The notes below the pieces were generated by a model. The model worked only from the letters and a program-made list of their open reading frames with translations. It did not search any database and had not been told where the DNA came from. Shown here piece after piece: positions 12,701 through 22,439 of a DNA stretch of 64,000 nt. The stretch's first letter is position 1, and each line of letters opens with the position of its first letter. Both the position numbers and the translations under genes were made by a program. Origin of the DNA: Schistocephalus solidus (lineage: Eukaryota; Platyhelminthes; Cestoda; Diphyllobothriidea; Diphyllobothriidae); the NCBI GenBank assembly GCA_017591395.1, contig WEDG01007340.1, positions 124,001 to 188,000 of the forward strand, in the 5' to 3' direction.

Positions 12701-15700
12701 TCAGGCCACACATAAGGCATCACATTCTTTCTTACCATACAGTGAACGGCATCGATGAACCGAGAACACCTCCCACTGAAAGGGCCAATGTCTCCAGCCG
12801 AAGTGCTAGCCTTCCACATTCTGCTCACAACAAAGGTAAGTCTTTGCCTGGTCACCATGAGTAGCAACAACCGTGCGTTTAACGGTGCTTGCAAATTTTA
12901 CCGTCTTATTTTAGTGCAGAATATGATGCACTAGTCCGCACATACGGCTGTAATGTACCCGTCTACTTGCCGTAATACCCCTTAGTCTACGCAGTCTATT
13001 TAGTGCCGTTGCACACCTTGTCCCCTCAAGTAAACTTGAATGTCTACAATGTATTCCGCATAGAGCATAAATGTAAATAGTTTATCTCGTCGCACCCACT
13101 ACACACAAACGCAGAAAAATCAATACCTCTGTTTCGTCGGTGTTCTGCTGCAACTGCGTGACGCTTATTATTCTTATAGCAGCGCACAGCAGTATCGGCT
13201 GTGCCGAAGTTCTTGTCTGTGTGCATGCTCCAGGCGTCATTGTTCCTGCACGTGAGTAGGCGAACATTTATGCCACCGAAGGAACAATTGTTTTCAACGT
13301 CTTCTTGGCTGTAGGCCTCCGTGCGATTTAGTTCACACGGTATGACAGTGTGCAGGACCCCTCCAATTTGATTCCCCACTTCGGCTTCAACGCAATGCCG
13401 GACGGTGTGTCTGTATTAGGCACTTCCTGTGCTTCTTCAGACTGCCACTTGCTTCTTTCTCAGGACAAAGGGAATCTCAGTATCCGTCACCTCCATGCTA
13501 ACAACATTGACGTATACTTGATTTGCATTGTAGTCAGAATGACGTATATCATTCTTGTCACACCTTTCATGTTTCGATGAAAAGCTGGGTTTAAAATAGC
13601 CAGAGGCGTGCTGCACACGTTCTTGTGCGTAATGTTGACTCGGCTAACACGGATCTCACATAAGGCTGCGTTAAGAATCAACAACCTGACCCGTGTTCTG
13701 GAGGTAGAACAAACTCCCATCGTTTCAATACTTTCCAACCCACAGCTCATGGGTTGCCACGATAAGTCAGTGAGGAAATGTCCACCGCATCGACCTCTTC
13801 CGTTTTCCGTTTGCACCACTGACAACCGAGATAAAGATTCATGATGCAGCATAAAGCCTCTGTTTTCCACATGCCACTGGATTTTTCGGTCATCATTTAT
13901 GCCCGACTCAACGGCGCCGCCCGCTTGGGGTACAGGGTTTTTCTCGTGGAAAATATGTTCATTTCGTATTTCTTCACTTTCTATTACACCTAGACGTGCA
14001 CATAATACACCTAATTTATCCTTTCTTTTAGTCAATACGCTCCCCGCACGTACCAGCAACACTCTGGAGACGGTAGATGGAATTGTTTCCGACGATGAGG
14101 TTTCCCATCATACATTTGTTTATTTAAATGTTTTCTGCGCTTTCTCTACACTAAGTATTTCCTTATTGTTGTTATTGTTTTCGTACATTTCGCAAAGTTT
14201 ATGCATTTAATGTTCTACGTTGTTTTTGTCTACTTGATACGATTTTACCCACATGCACGAGTCGTATACGACGCCTTCTGTTTGTGCATGTATGTGAACC
14301 ATTGCTCCCTTGTATACTTCGTTTTTATTGTGATTTCGCTGTCTAGCACGCTTCTTTAGGGCTTTTCACAACATTTGTATACTCCAAGGCGTCGTCGTGT
14401 GTGCGGCCAGGCTTCTTCAACCAAAACCTCCTACTGTGTTCAAATTGCGTTTCAACTCAGACTTACTGTGCTTTTGGCGCAGAACTGATTCGGTCGAATA
14501 CATGTCGTGAGCCGACTATGTTTCGTAAAGTTACTTCAGGTCGCACTTTGTCGGTCCCCTCATTTCTGCTCGAAGTTGGGATGTCTGACACAGCAACCGG
14601 CCTGCAAGTGCACGGAACTCGAGCTACTGTGACTTTGGGTATAGTCTGCTAACGCGTACTGTAGATCAAGGTTTATCGCATAGTTAGACGTATGGCAGAA
14701 AATCCGTCCTAGCAGGCAGTAAGTGACGACCGCGAGACCATCCGCCTTAGTCGCTTACATTTTGGATCCTTCCACCTGTGATAGGTTTGACTTTTGTCCC
14801 ACAGCCTAATCAACCACAGCGAGTTTCTATAGAAGACTATTGTTATGGTAGTTAGTTGGCTTATCTAAAATGCTTTTTCGATCAGAAGAGTTGAAATATT
14901 GGTTAGCACAATATATTTCAAGCAATTCAAGATGTCGCTTTTTGAATGAGCTTCTTTACGGCTGTGTGCGCCAATTACGTTAGGTAAAAAATGAGTACTC
15001 AAGTAATGCTGCACAATTTTCCGCATTGATTTTCTATTCTCTTATAGATTCAGACATATATTATAGAAAAAAAATGCACAACGTATGCTTCATTGCTGTA
15101 ATTCGACGCCCTGAGAAAGAGTTTATTTCAGTAAAAAAATAAGTTCCCGAATAATTTTAAAGCTAACCTGCGGTTGTACCTTTGCTTACTGTCTGCCTGT
15201 CTTGTAAAAAAAGTTGTAGATTCCTGTATGATATTATGAAGACGTTATATAGGGTTCATAAAGATTTTGCGATGGATGTGGACCATGTTTTATACTTTAT
15301 AATTGGCATTACTAAAAAGAAAGATGCAATGCCCTGCGAATGGACACCTCACGATCTTAAAAAAGCTCGCTATTACAAACCTTTTCTAACCCTTTCCTTC
15401 TTATAAAATAAATCAAACATTCAACCAGGCCTAAGTACTCCTTTTTGATCAAGAACACCTTTCAGAGTTTTTGTTATGGTTTCATGAGATAGGGCAGCTA
15501 CGATCCGTCGAAAACCCTGGGACCCAATGGAACGGGTTTTCTGTAGCAGTGACAGTATTCCAGCTTCGGAGAAGCTTTAACTGCAAACCTACCCAGCCAC
15601 ACCCGGAATGACTGTTGCACTAGAAAACAAAGACCCTCAAAAAGTCCTATTCCGCGGGATCTGCAGTCGTATTTGCACAGTGTATTTGCAAACTAAGTGA

Positions 15701-17076
15701 AAATGACGTGCATAGGTCTATCTGACTCACCGGATGGATTAGTGGCTATTTAATTTTGCCAGTCCAAAACTCGCATAGTCGATAACCTAGCGACGAGCAA
15801 TCGCCAGTTCTTCTACCAAACGCGATTATCAGACTCGGGCTGGCACAGTGTCGTTTTGGCTATGTAGGCCTCGTATTCCGTCGACTACCCCTGCCGTCGG
15901 AAAACGACAGCAGCTTGCCTTATGAACTTGACCAAATCTTTATGCTCCCTTGTTCCAGTGAGATTTTTGATATATACGAGATTTCCGGCAGCAGTCTGGA
16001 AATACCGTTCCCATTCCACATGTTCGGACAGAATTACTTCTGTCTAGCACTTAAACCTTTCCAAAAAAATATCCGGCCAGGTGCCTTTTTCTGCTGGCCT
16101 TACAGCAAAATCCAGCAGCTCAACAATGCCTCTGGGCCGTGGCTGTCACTGCATTTTTCTATCAAATGGCGCAATCGTTGCCAGGGTCCATTTTGTCATG
16201 TTTAAGGCTTCTATAGAATACTTCCCCTGTTGCATAGCTCTGGAGCGGGAATATTATTTCCTTTTGAGTTTGGTTAGGTAAAACCTCGTGAATCAGTTCA
16301 CTGCTAACCTTAAGTGGATACGCCTTCTGCTATTTGGACACTGATCACTCGTTTTGTCGCCTTCCGACTTACGCAACCTCTTTCAATGGCTACCAAGGTT
16401 ATTCCCACTGGCGGGGATTATTTGTCATTTTGGTTAGCACAACGAAGAAATTATTAAGCAAAACGGACGAACTTTTAGTGATCCATTTTGCTTTCGAGTT
16501 TCATTTTTCACCAAGGACTCACTACAAGTTCTGAGCTGAGTCCTAGTCAGGCACTCCGTCCAACTTGCTTCCCAACTCATGGAATCCCGGATTTTGAGTC
16601 CTTATTGCGCATAGACATCGTTGCGTTATCATTTTTAAAACTTAAGGTAATTACATAGTAAACAGTAGATGAGTGTATTGATCAATTTCGCGGTGATCTG
16701 TCTATGTGAAAAGAAATCTCGAATATTTACCTTGAACAGTGGCCTTCTTGAACCGGACTAGGAAACAAATATCTAACAAGCCATAATCTGCTACACTTAT
16801 TTCCGCAGCTCAGTAACCTGAAAATGCCCCGAAATCTGCCGTTTTTCAAGATCACCGTGGCATTTTGTCGGTTTAAGCTAAGACTGCTTGCCCAGAGTTC
16901 CACTACCTTGACTAAAACACCAATGACTACATACTTCTTGGTTAACCTACGTTTGATTGCACTGATTTTTTCTACCATTTCAGCATCTGGCAACCGGTAA
17001 AAAGCCCAAAAACAAGTGGGGAAGTTTTCGTTTCCCGAACTTTAATAAAAAGAAGAAGTACGCCGCAGCTGTTTAG
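468..17076 (+). CDS. ADD: Adducin, 3' part of gene (8 exons joined)
   Basis: Adducin is a membrane-skeleton protein that caps actin filaments and recruits spectrin to them. Join 468-716, 1821-2109, 3978-4224, 7501-7577, 7933-8124, 12743-12835, 14032-14099, 16984-17076: 1,308 nt, 435 residues plus TAG. The product runs from the last part of the class-II-aldolase-like head (GLLPTSPEA, KYHDYQ, SKVLFLRNRGV), through an acidic insert and the conserved EFEAQMRMLD / FRTGYVYR block, to a Ser/Pro-rich tail and a final Lys-rich MARCKS-related domain (KKPKNKW, NKKKK). Intron phases (0,1,2,1,1,1,0) agree at every junction, which supports the model. The first ~250-300 residues, judging from animal adducins, must lie before position 1. 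The tail exons have little direct similarity and rest on splice signals and frame. Vertebrate tail blocks between exons 5 and 6 were not found. Confidence 0.85.
717..1820 (+). other. Adducin intron 1 of window
   Basis: GT-AG intron, phase 0 (gtgagt ... gctgtag). No genes, repeats or RNA elements were recognised inside it. Confidence 0.8.
1821..2109 (+). CDS. ADD: Adducin exon 2: head-to-neck junction with acidic insert
   Basis: 96 codons plus one base. It starts MRLLQLGGNAALLTE, which lines up with the post-head segment of animal adducins (VRTLASAGG...LVLL). An acidic low-complexity insert follows (EQEEEKNEVEEAEAQ), then a Ser/Thr-rich stretch. The exon end is placed at 2109 with a GC donor (gcag|gcaagg): no GT donor nearby gives the required phase 1, and this one joins in frame to exon 3. 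The annotated end depends on that non-canonical choice. Confidence 0.8.
2110..3977 (+). other. Adducin intron 2 (GC-AG)
   Basis: Starts gcaagg and ends cattcaacag, phase 1. No repeat or RNA was recognised inside. The GC start was chosen because phase and protein similarity on both sides agree with it. Confidence 0.65.
3978..4224 (+). CDS. ADD: Adducin exon 3: conserved neck block
   Basis: The first two bases complete a split codon, then VVWGVGDMEFEAQMRMLD, FRTGYVYRNPNLL. Vertebrate adducins have KWQIGEQEFEALMRMLD and YRTGYPYRYPAL at the same place. Acceptor ttcaacag; donor gtaagt at 4225, leaving two bases (phase 2). The residues after PNLLRRQ are not conserved and include a Thr/Asp-rich stretch. 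Confidence 0.92.
4640..4770 (-). repeat. tRNA-derived SINE-like element, family SINE-B, minus copy
   Basis: On the minus strand there is an A-box-like TAGTTCAGTTGGCTAGAC and a B-box GGTTCAAATCCC, spaced as in a tRNA, followed by a tail ending ACAAGTGGGTC. Acceptor-stem pairing is imperfect, the T-stem has a mismatch and no sound anticodon arm can be drawn, so a SINE or tRNA pseudogene is more likely than a working tRNA. The same tail occurs in plus orientation at 4,968-5,045. Confidence 0.55.
4946..5045 (+). repeat. SINE-B tail copy forming an inverted repeat
   Basis: A B-box-like GGGTTCGACCCCC is followed by GAGGTCGCC and the tail ACAAGTGGGTC at 5,009. That tail with its flank (to about 5,037) is the reverse complement of 4,946-4,976 (gatttgaataattaatttga...cacttgt), giving an arm of about 28 bp around a loop of about 32 nt. 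Confidence 0.6.
5965..6035 (-). repeat. REP-1 fragment
   Basis: gtaaggtagatgcagtgcaa is the reverse complement of the REP-1 segment TTGCGCTGCATCTACCGCAC found at 47,640 and 60,110. Only a short piece is recognisable. Confidence 0.5.
6862..6910. other. Imperfect hairpin in adducin intron 3
   Basis: TACCTCA-tg-GGTGGAAG (6,862-6,878) pairs with CTTCCACC-TGAGGTA (6,896-6,910): a 15-bp stem with a 2-nt bulge and a 17-nt loop. Function unknown. The TGAGGTA arm resembles the first bases of let-7, but the next bases do not match. Confidence 0.4.
7501..7577 (+). CDS. ADD: Adducin exon 4 (short)
   Basis: One base completes the Lys codon from exon 3, then 25 codons reading IADHVRVNKERGSQRNQFLS..., ending with one base. 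Acceptor tcctcaacag, donor gtaaga. The KERGSQRNQFLSN block resembles the vertebrate QQREKTRWLNSG segment, a modest match. Phases 2-in and 1-out agree with the flanking exons. Confidence 0.75.
7578..7932 (+). other. Adducin intron 4
   Basis: Short T-rich GT-AG intron, phase 1. An open frame runs across it, but it is bounded by good splice signals and gives no recognisable protein. Confidence 0.6.
7933..8124 (+). CDS. ADD: Adducin exon 5: Ser/Pro-rich tail
   Basis: 63 codons plus split codons at each end. It reads VPSPTIQLPVSREPQ, then a polar stretch, and ends STTSTPKKKGTV before donor gtaagt at 8,125. The acceptor is taken at gtacgtag (7,932), the AG that gives phase 1; a stronger-looking acceptor at 7,952 would put a stop in frame. 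Similarity to other adducins is weak; the call rests on an open frame, the strong donor and phase. Confidence 0.65.
10840..11526 (+). repeat. Degenerate T/C-rich low-complexity flank
   Basis: Irregular TCCATT / CTTTCC-like sequence, mostly pyrimidine with scattered G and A, grading into the pure TCC tract. It looks like diverged remains of a longer simple repeat. The open frames across it are compositional. Confidence 0.7.
11527..12569 (+). repeat. ~1.04 kb polypyrimidine (TCC/CTT)n tract
   Basis: Almost uninterrupted C and T: mixtures of CTCCTCCTT and CTCCTCCTCCTT units, with only a handful of purines (for example near 11,569, 11,647, 11,706, 12,518 and 12,538). It lies about 170 bp before adducin exon 6, pyrimidines on the sense strand. 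Homopurine-homopyrimidine mirror repeats of this type are known to form triplex (H-) DNA in vitro. The long open frames in it, up to about 640 codons, are artefacts of absent stop codons. Confidence 0.95.
12743..12835 (+). CDS. ADD: Adducin exon 6 (tail)
   Basis: Two bases complete a Val codon, then 30 codons (NGIDEPRTPPTERANVSSRS, SLPHSAHNK) and one base over. Acceptor cttaccatacag and donor gtaagt are both strong, and phase 1 in and out fits exons 5 and 7. There is no clear homology, but it is Ser/Pro/Arg-rich like adducin tails. Confidence 0.65.
12836..14031 (+). other. Adducin intron 6
   Basis: GT-AG, phase 1 (gtaagt ... tttcttttag). A minus-strand open frame of 191 codons (13,487-14,062) overlaps its end but has no recognisable protein and crosses the next exon, so it is treated as chance. 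Confidence 0.6.
14032..14099 (+). CDS. ADD: Adducin exon 7 (tail; 3' end uncertain)
   Basis: Excellent acceptor (ctttcttttag), then NTLPARTSNTLETVDG and, in the longer version, IVSDDE. The donor is ambiguous: gag|gtttcc at 14,100 or acg|gtagat at 14,073. Both are phase 0 and weak, and both join in frame to exon 8. The longer form is listed. A missed exon in the following intron cannot be excluded. Confidence 0.5.
14100..16983 (+). other. Adducin intron 7
   Basis: Ends with acceptor ctaccatttcag, phase 0. It contains a partial copy of the FB-1 foldback element (about 14,935-15,420). The rest is unidentified AT-rich sequence. Confidence 0.55.
14935..15420 (+). repeat. FB-1 foldback element, partial copy A
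   Basis: Contains TTTTGAATGAGCTTCTT and later GATGTGGACCATGTTTTATA, shared with FB-1 copies B and C (the second in reverse complement inside copy B). Only one arm and part of the core are seen. A 74-codon frame at 15,182-15,406 covers the part related to the 118-codon minus-strand frame of copy B; no known protein is recognised. Confidence 0.55.
16984..17076 (+). CDS. ADD: Adducin last exon: MARCKS-related C-terminus and stop
   Basis: 30 codons then TAG at 17,074-17,076. It reads HLATGKKPKNKWGSFRFPNF, then NKKKKYAAAV. Adducins end in a basic MARCKS-related domain (human KKKKKFRTPSFLKKSKKK), which binds calmodulin and is a PKC/PKA target; the layout of basic clusters around F-R-x-P-x-F is kept. 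In the human domain the phosphorylated Ser follows Pro; here that place is Asn (F-R-F-P-N-F), and a Ser lies just before F-R instead. Acceptor accatttcag, phase 0. Confidence 0.85.
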   Translation, partial: HLATGKKPKNKWGSFRFPNFNKKKKYAAAV

Positions 17077-20000
17077 TATATTCGCGTCCTCTATCCCCTA
17101 TCCGGACGTGAACCTACGCTTATCTGCAAAATGTAGCCCCCCACACTCCTCGACAACTTCACTGTCTTCTTTTCTGCACGAGCGGACACCTTCCTTGCGT
17201 CTGCGTGGTTAGCTGCTTGTGGGTTGAATCCCCCCTCCCAAAACAAACATGCAGACGTGGACAATCGTGTATTCTCCCGTGCCCTGCCCAGACGCCCTAC
17301 GTGTCAAGGATTCTTCCGGTCGCGCCCTGTGCTTCTTTTCTCGCAACCAAGCTCGTTTGCATTGCTTTTGTTTCGATTCCAAATATACTGTCGCTTGTGA
17401 TCAGTTGATCCAAAAGGTTCATCCGTTAACTTGACAAAGACGCTTGCGCTGACATTCCTGGAGTGTTTGCGCTGTAACCCGAATGACCGCAAGCCTGCGC
17501 TACATAGCACATTGTTCCTGCCGAATTGAAGATGTATATTTTTTTATCTACTGCCGCCTACTCTCTGTACTTGTGCGCGAAGCCCTTCGCGCTCGCAGTG
17601 GGTGCTTGTGTTACGGTGTCAAACCTTGAATAATTCTGTTCGCCTGTCCGCGCGTGTTTGCCTCGCGACAATTTATTGTTCTCTCCCTCCTCTCCCCTTT
17701 GCGCTATATTATTGTTTTGGTGCCTTCATCTCAAAGTCGGAGATTGTTAGGTTTTGTTGCTTCTTGGTGTACTCCTTTTTTTAGTTCTTAACGCTTCGTC
17801 GAGCTTCTGGCGCTCCGTTGCTCCCCTAAATCTTCCTCTCATGGCTTAAATTCGCACACCGAATTACTATACTTTCCCCGTACCTTTAATTCCACGTCTG
17901 TGAACAGGAGAATTGGATGCCATATCTTCCGTCAATCACTAGGCCTTGTATTTCATTAAAGAATCGCTTGCCGACATGACTGCTACTTTTCGCCAAATCT
18001 GACGAGCTGATTTTCGGTCGTCCGCCACTTACGTCAGTTCTCAAACTGGAGCATTGTCTAACTCGTGCATTTTACGTTTTACTAAAACCCCGTCCATCCT
18101 TGATTGCTGCTCCTTTTGCCAACATCTTGCTCCTCAGCCTGGAATACACAGATCAACGAGATCAATTTCCTCACGCAGTCCTACCCGGCGATTCTAAATC
18201 CCTTCACTGTTTCGCGTGATCCCGTGTACCCATTTTTGGGCTTATTTTAATCCTCTTTATTGCCTATTTATCATCTACTACTCCCTATTTGCCTCTGTCT
18301 TCGCCCCCCCTCTACATCCAACCCAAAGGTTTATACCTCACTCTACCCACTTGATTTGTGTCATTTTGTGGATCACGTTTATGTTAAGGGTTGAGTTCTG
18401 AGTATCCCGGTGGTGTCTTTTATATTTCTTGCCTCTACAGCTGACGCCTTTGCCTCGCATCATCTAGTACAGACTGCATTTGTCAGTATCGGACATCCCC
18501 GGCAATTGTGGTCGCGTGAAATGTAAGGGGACCAGAGGTTGCGAGCGCAGAACCTCAACAGCCGTCGGCAGACGCACCATGCTGTCGCACTGCGCATGGA
18601 ACGTCCGCTCGGTGTTAACTTGATTAGTGCAATTGGCCATGCACCTTTCAACAGACGACTGGATCTCGACCGATTGTACTGCGTTCAAATCGTGAGCGTC
18701 GGGTCACCTTTTACCATCATTTGGGGCCCCCCAAAGCCACGCTTGTTCATTCAGCCATTTCATATGCAGATGGACACGGTATCTTGATCACCTACGCAAA
18801 GAGCACGAGGAAGGAACTTAGTACAGCAGATGAAATCTCAGAAAATCGAATGCTTGTAAAGTGAGGGTTTTTTTTTGCCTACGTGGCACTGGTAGCGGTT
18901 ATGATGAGTGTGTATCGCACGACAGCTGCCACATGAAAGTTTGATGACCACCATTATTAAGGTCCGTGATGACAAGACAGCACTGTAGGGTTGATTTAAA
19001 ACGGTCTTGTTTATTTCAAGGAAACTACGAAGAGAGCGTAAAGGGTAGTTGATTATAAAATAATTTTGCGCGGAAAAAACACCGTTGTGACAACTATCGA
19101 TCGTGTAAGCACGAGAACGTCTGTGAGCAGTATTATTTCAGTACATAGAGCATTCTGGCCATACTACAGCCGATCACCGCTGGTGGGCCTCCCGCTTAAC
19201 ATAACTTCAGGATTGGTGTGTCATGTGGCATATGCTTAGTAGATGCATGTGACTAGGGGTTTCCGTGTGCTGCCCTATCACATTTCGCACCATCCTTATG
19301 GGGCGTATATTTATGTAGTCGTACCAAATACAAACAAGTATGGAAATTGCCTGAGCCGGTGGTTTCTATTCGATTGACGGTCCTGAAACTCTTGGAAGTC
19401 TTGTCCACGTTCGAGCATTCAGAAAGTTAAGTAATTGAAATAGTTTGTCGCTGATGCGTTCGCGTTTGTATTCAACATATCTGCGTAATAAAATGCATTC
19501 GTGGGTTTGAGAGCGATCATGCTTCTGGTTTGGTCCTACTTTCACCGTGCGCGAACGTGAATTATCTTAGGTTTAATGGACCTGCATATTCTCTTCTCAT
19601 ACCAATCAGGGCTTTCCATGATTGTGCCAAATTACCATGGCCTAGGTAGTATAGTTTTACATGTGAAATCCTCCTGCCAATGTATCACCAAATTCTGTTG
19701 TTTATCCATCCACTTTGAAACTCCGTTCAAGCCGATGTGAAACTCTGATTAATGGTCCCTAACCAAATTAAACAACGTTCCAATCCACATGGTCCAAAAT
19801 TGTATTTGTTGCTGCAGGGCACACAGCGGAACTCTTGCATTTCGGCTGGATGTGTGTTTGCTCGTATATCGCCTGTGCGACATGATATGCTAGTCCATGT
19901 GCCTGGGACTGGCAAAAATGCAAATTAGGCGCCCACCTGCCCCCTTCGGGTCTGCAGAAATACAACTGGGTGTTTCATAGACTGAGCGCGTCGCATGTCA

Positions 20001-20970
20001 TGTCGTAGTCGCCGACTGAGGTGAAGGTTGTGACCGCTTCAAAGGCGATTTGCACAGTGAAAACACAAATAACAGTTTTCCGGTGGACGAGAGATCGCTT
20101 GGTCCAACCACTGGTTCTGTCTACCCTGGACTGGTGCAGCGAACTTGGAAGTTCACGTGACAAAAATATTTGCCTACTGTTCCCTGCCTATCTTCCGGAA
20201 ACATCCAGTCCTTGCAAGCGAAACATAGGGTCAGTCGTGGGGAATTCCATGCGGCTAATAAAGAAGTGCATTTGGTCCTACACCAGCTGTAACCAAAGGC
20301 GTATGAAATCAGAGAGTGACATCTTTCTACCCCATTTTTGCTGACTATCCCGTGAGAAGCCCTCTTTATTTACGCATCAATTATGTAGCCTAATTTGCTC
20401 GGAAAAAAACCAGAAATTGGAGTTTGTTCGGAAATCCCTAGAACTGTGTAATCGTTAAATAGTAATCTTGTTTAAATACAGACCCTTCAGATCAGGAACA
20501 CTAAATGAATGTATACCTCCCTGGTTCATAGGAAAACCTGTCAGGGACGGGGGCACTGTTGCATTTGGTTCAGATTACAGTCTTCAGCAACTCCTTTCAA
20601 AATGGACGATGAGATCCCAGGCGCGCATCACAAGCAGTAGACAAATTAGGAAACATTTTGCTTTCTTTGTGAGCCGAGTAGATTAGTTGTTTATCGGGGG
20701 TACCATATTATATATACAAAATGCTCATCAATGGCATTAACTTTACTCAATACACAGCTTGCTTGATGAGCAATTTTTCTAAATTGTGGAGTTAGTGCTT
20801 GCATTTCAAATCTTTAAACGTGGGGTTTGTGGCATGGAGACCCAGGTTGTACTGAGCTCGGATCCGAGCTGCCGTCGATATCCTCTTGTACTTCCAACCA
20901 GCAAATCACTGAGAGGGAAGCATGATCCACGGCTCCTTCTCTATGTGACACCTCTGCTGCCTGTATGATC
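17077..20970. other. Adducin 3' UTR/flank and unidentified sequence
   Basis: After the adducin stop comes T-rich sequence to about 18,400. From there to 20,970 no protein, RNA or repeat family could be recognised on either strand. Short frames (for example 18,539-18,787 and 20,021-20,344) have no recognisable similarity or splice context. Confidence 0.5.
17955..17960 (+). promoter_or_regulatory. Possible poly(A) signal ATTAAA
   Basis: First ATTAAA noticed downstream of the adducin stop, about 880 bp away. This would imply a long 3' UTR. An AATAAA at 17,044 lies inside the last exon and is unlikely to be used. Confidence 0.2.
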
Positions 20971-20974
20971 CGAT

Positions 20975-21190
20975 ACGGTGCGCTAAGCTCCGTGGCTTGG
21001 AAGGCTACCAAATAGCAATTACGCTGGAGGCCTCGCAGTCAGTACGATGTGTGTTTGTGCGGAGTGGCCGACTGTTGGTCTGACAGTCTAGCTGTAATGG
21101 CTCCATCTTAACCTGACCTCTGAATTTCACACATGTGCTTTGTGAACCACACAACCCCATTTTATGTGAAATCTTGGTGCTTGTGTTCAC
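20975..21190 (-). repeat. REP-1 fragment
   Basis: ccgtggcttggaaggctacc is the reverse complement of the REP-1 block GGCAACCTTCCAAGCCACGG, followed by the matching ggctgtaatggctcc-like and cacatgtgctttgtg-like blocks. Diverged, minus orientation. Confidence 0.6.
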
Positions 21191-21689
21191 GGGCGAAGTA
21201 GTGTACGTAATACGCGTAGATGAGGTCATCAGCAGCTGCGCTCATTCCCCACCCCAGTCCGCTGACTGGCTCGGAAGACAGTTGGCGCCTGGGAATGGGA
21301 ATAGCGAGTGAGTTCGACGGCTCGGCGGATGTTCCTCACCCTGCTCTCTTCCCCAGCGATCTAAAGATCCTTCGGCGATGGTGACATGCGATCCCATAGA
21401 TGGCCCAGATCAATCGGGTCGTTTCGCACTAAACCAATCCGTAACCCACAGTGGAGTTCGGCAGCCGTCTGGGACGGCCCAACAACCCTTTTTAAGGATA
21501 GCACTGCTTATCCTCTGGTGAGGGAAGAGGTTGGAAAAGGGGCCCTAAACAAGCGCTGGGTCTCACGAGAGCTGCAGTGGACTGTTGCTCACAGACGGCA
21601 AAACCCGTTGTCGAAAAACGCAAACAGACAACAAAAACCTTCGTCCGCTTCCCCCTACCATACCCTTCAGACTGCACGAATGAGTCCGA

Positions 21690-22430
21690 TCCATCTAGTA
21701 CCATGTAATTTTCGCTTCTTTTTCGAGAATCCGAGGAGAAAGCGACCAGAATGGAAAACCGTGCTAGTGGTCCGAGAACCGGCGCTCTACAAGGTGGATA
21801 TCGCCACACCAAGCGAAATTTGATTCTCTGACCGAGGCGAACTGGAGAAGGTGGGTGTTGGTTACACTTTCTTTTGGAGCTGCCGCTCACAGGCAGAGTG
21901 ACGCGACGCCAGCATCAAGTTTTCCCTCCGAACAGTCAGCGTGGGAGGCCTGCCCTGTCTGCCGCAGGGAATCAGTGATCGCCTGATGAGCCTCCTCCTG
22001 CATCTTCAGGGAGACAACTTTAACATCACCATCAGCGTCTACTCTACTCCCCTCCCCGATGCCAGCTTCGAAGAGACAGAAAAATTCTACGAGAATCTGC
22101 GCGCCCTCCTGGCGACTGTGCCAAAGGCGGACAAGTTGCTTTGTCCTTGGTGGCCTCAACGCCCGCGTCGGCACAGACTTCACCTCCTGGAGAGGAATGT
22201 TTAGCCCACATGGTCTTGATGACTTCAATGAAAATGGCTTGCACCTCCTGTGAACCTGCACAGATAACGGCCTCATCTTGATCACCATCGTCTTTCGCCT
22301 TCCGTTGCGGAAGAAGGTGATCTGGATTCACCTCCAGTCGTGGCACTGGCACTTACTGGACTATGCCTTTGTCCGGAGGCTTGACGAGCAGGACGTGCTC
22401 GTAACAAAGGCGATCCCGGATGTTGACCGA
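21690..22430 (+). pseudogene. Retrotransposon copy A endonuclease remnant
   Basis: Fragments in shifting frames: [49 protein letters not shown], then in another frame [13 protein letters not shown]. The catalytic block that reads VLGDFNA in copies B and C is GGLN here, and at least three frame changes occur. It would have nicked target DNA to prime reverse transcription. Confidence 0.8.
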
Positions 22431-22439
22431 TGGACTGTC

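Larger units (their letters stand above)
8125..12742 (+). other. Adducin intron 5, 4.6 kb
   Basis: GT-AG, phase 1 (gtaagt ... ccatacag). 8,125-10,830 has no recognisable element. 10,840-11,525 becomes strongly T/C-rich, and 11,527-12,569 is a long TCC/CTT tract. No adducin-like exon was found inside, although vertebrate tail sequences would be expected about here. Confidence 0.7.

Noticed and set aside
13487..14062. 191-codon minus-strand gene opposite adducin intron 6 / exon 7
   Set aside because: No recognisable domain, and it overlaps a phase-consistent adducin exon on the other strand.
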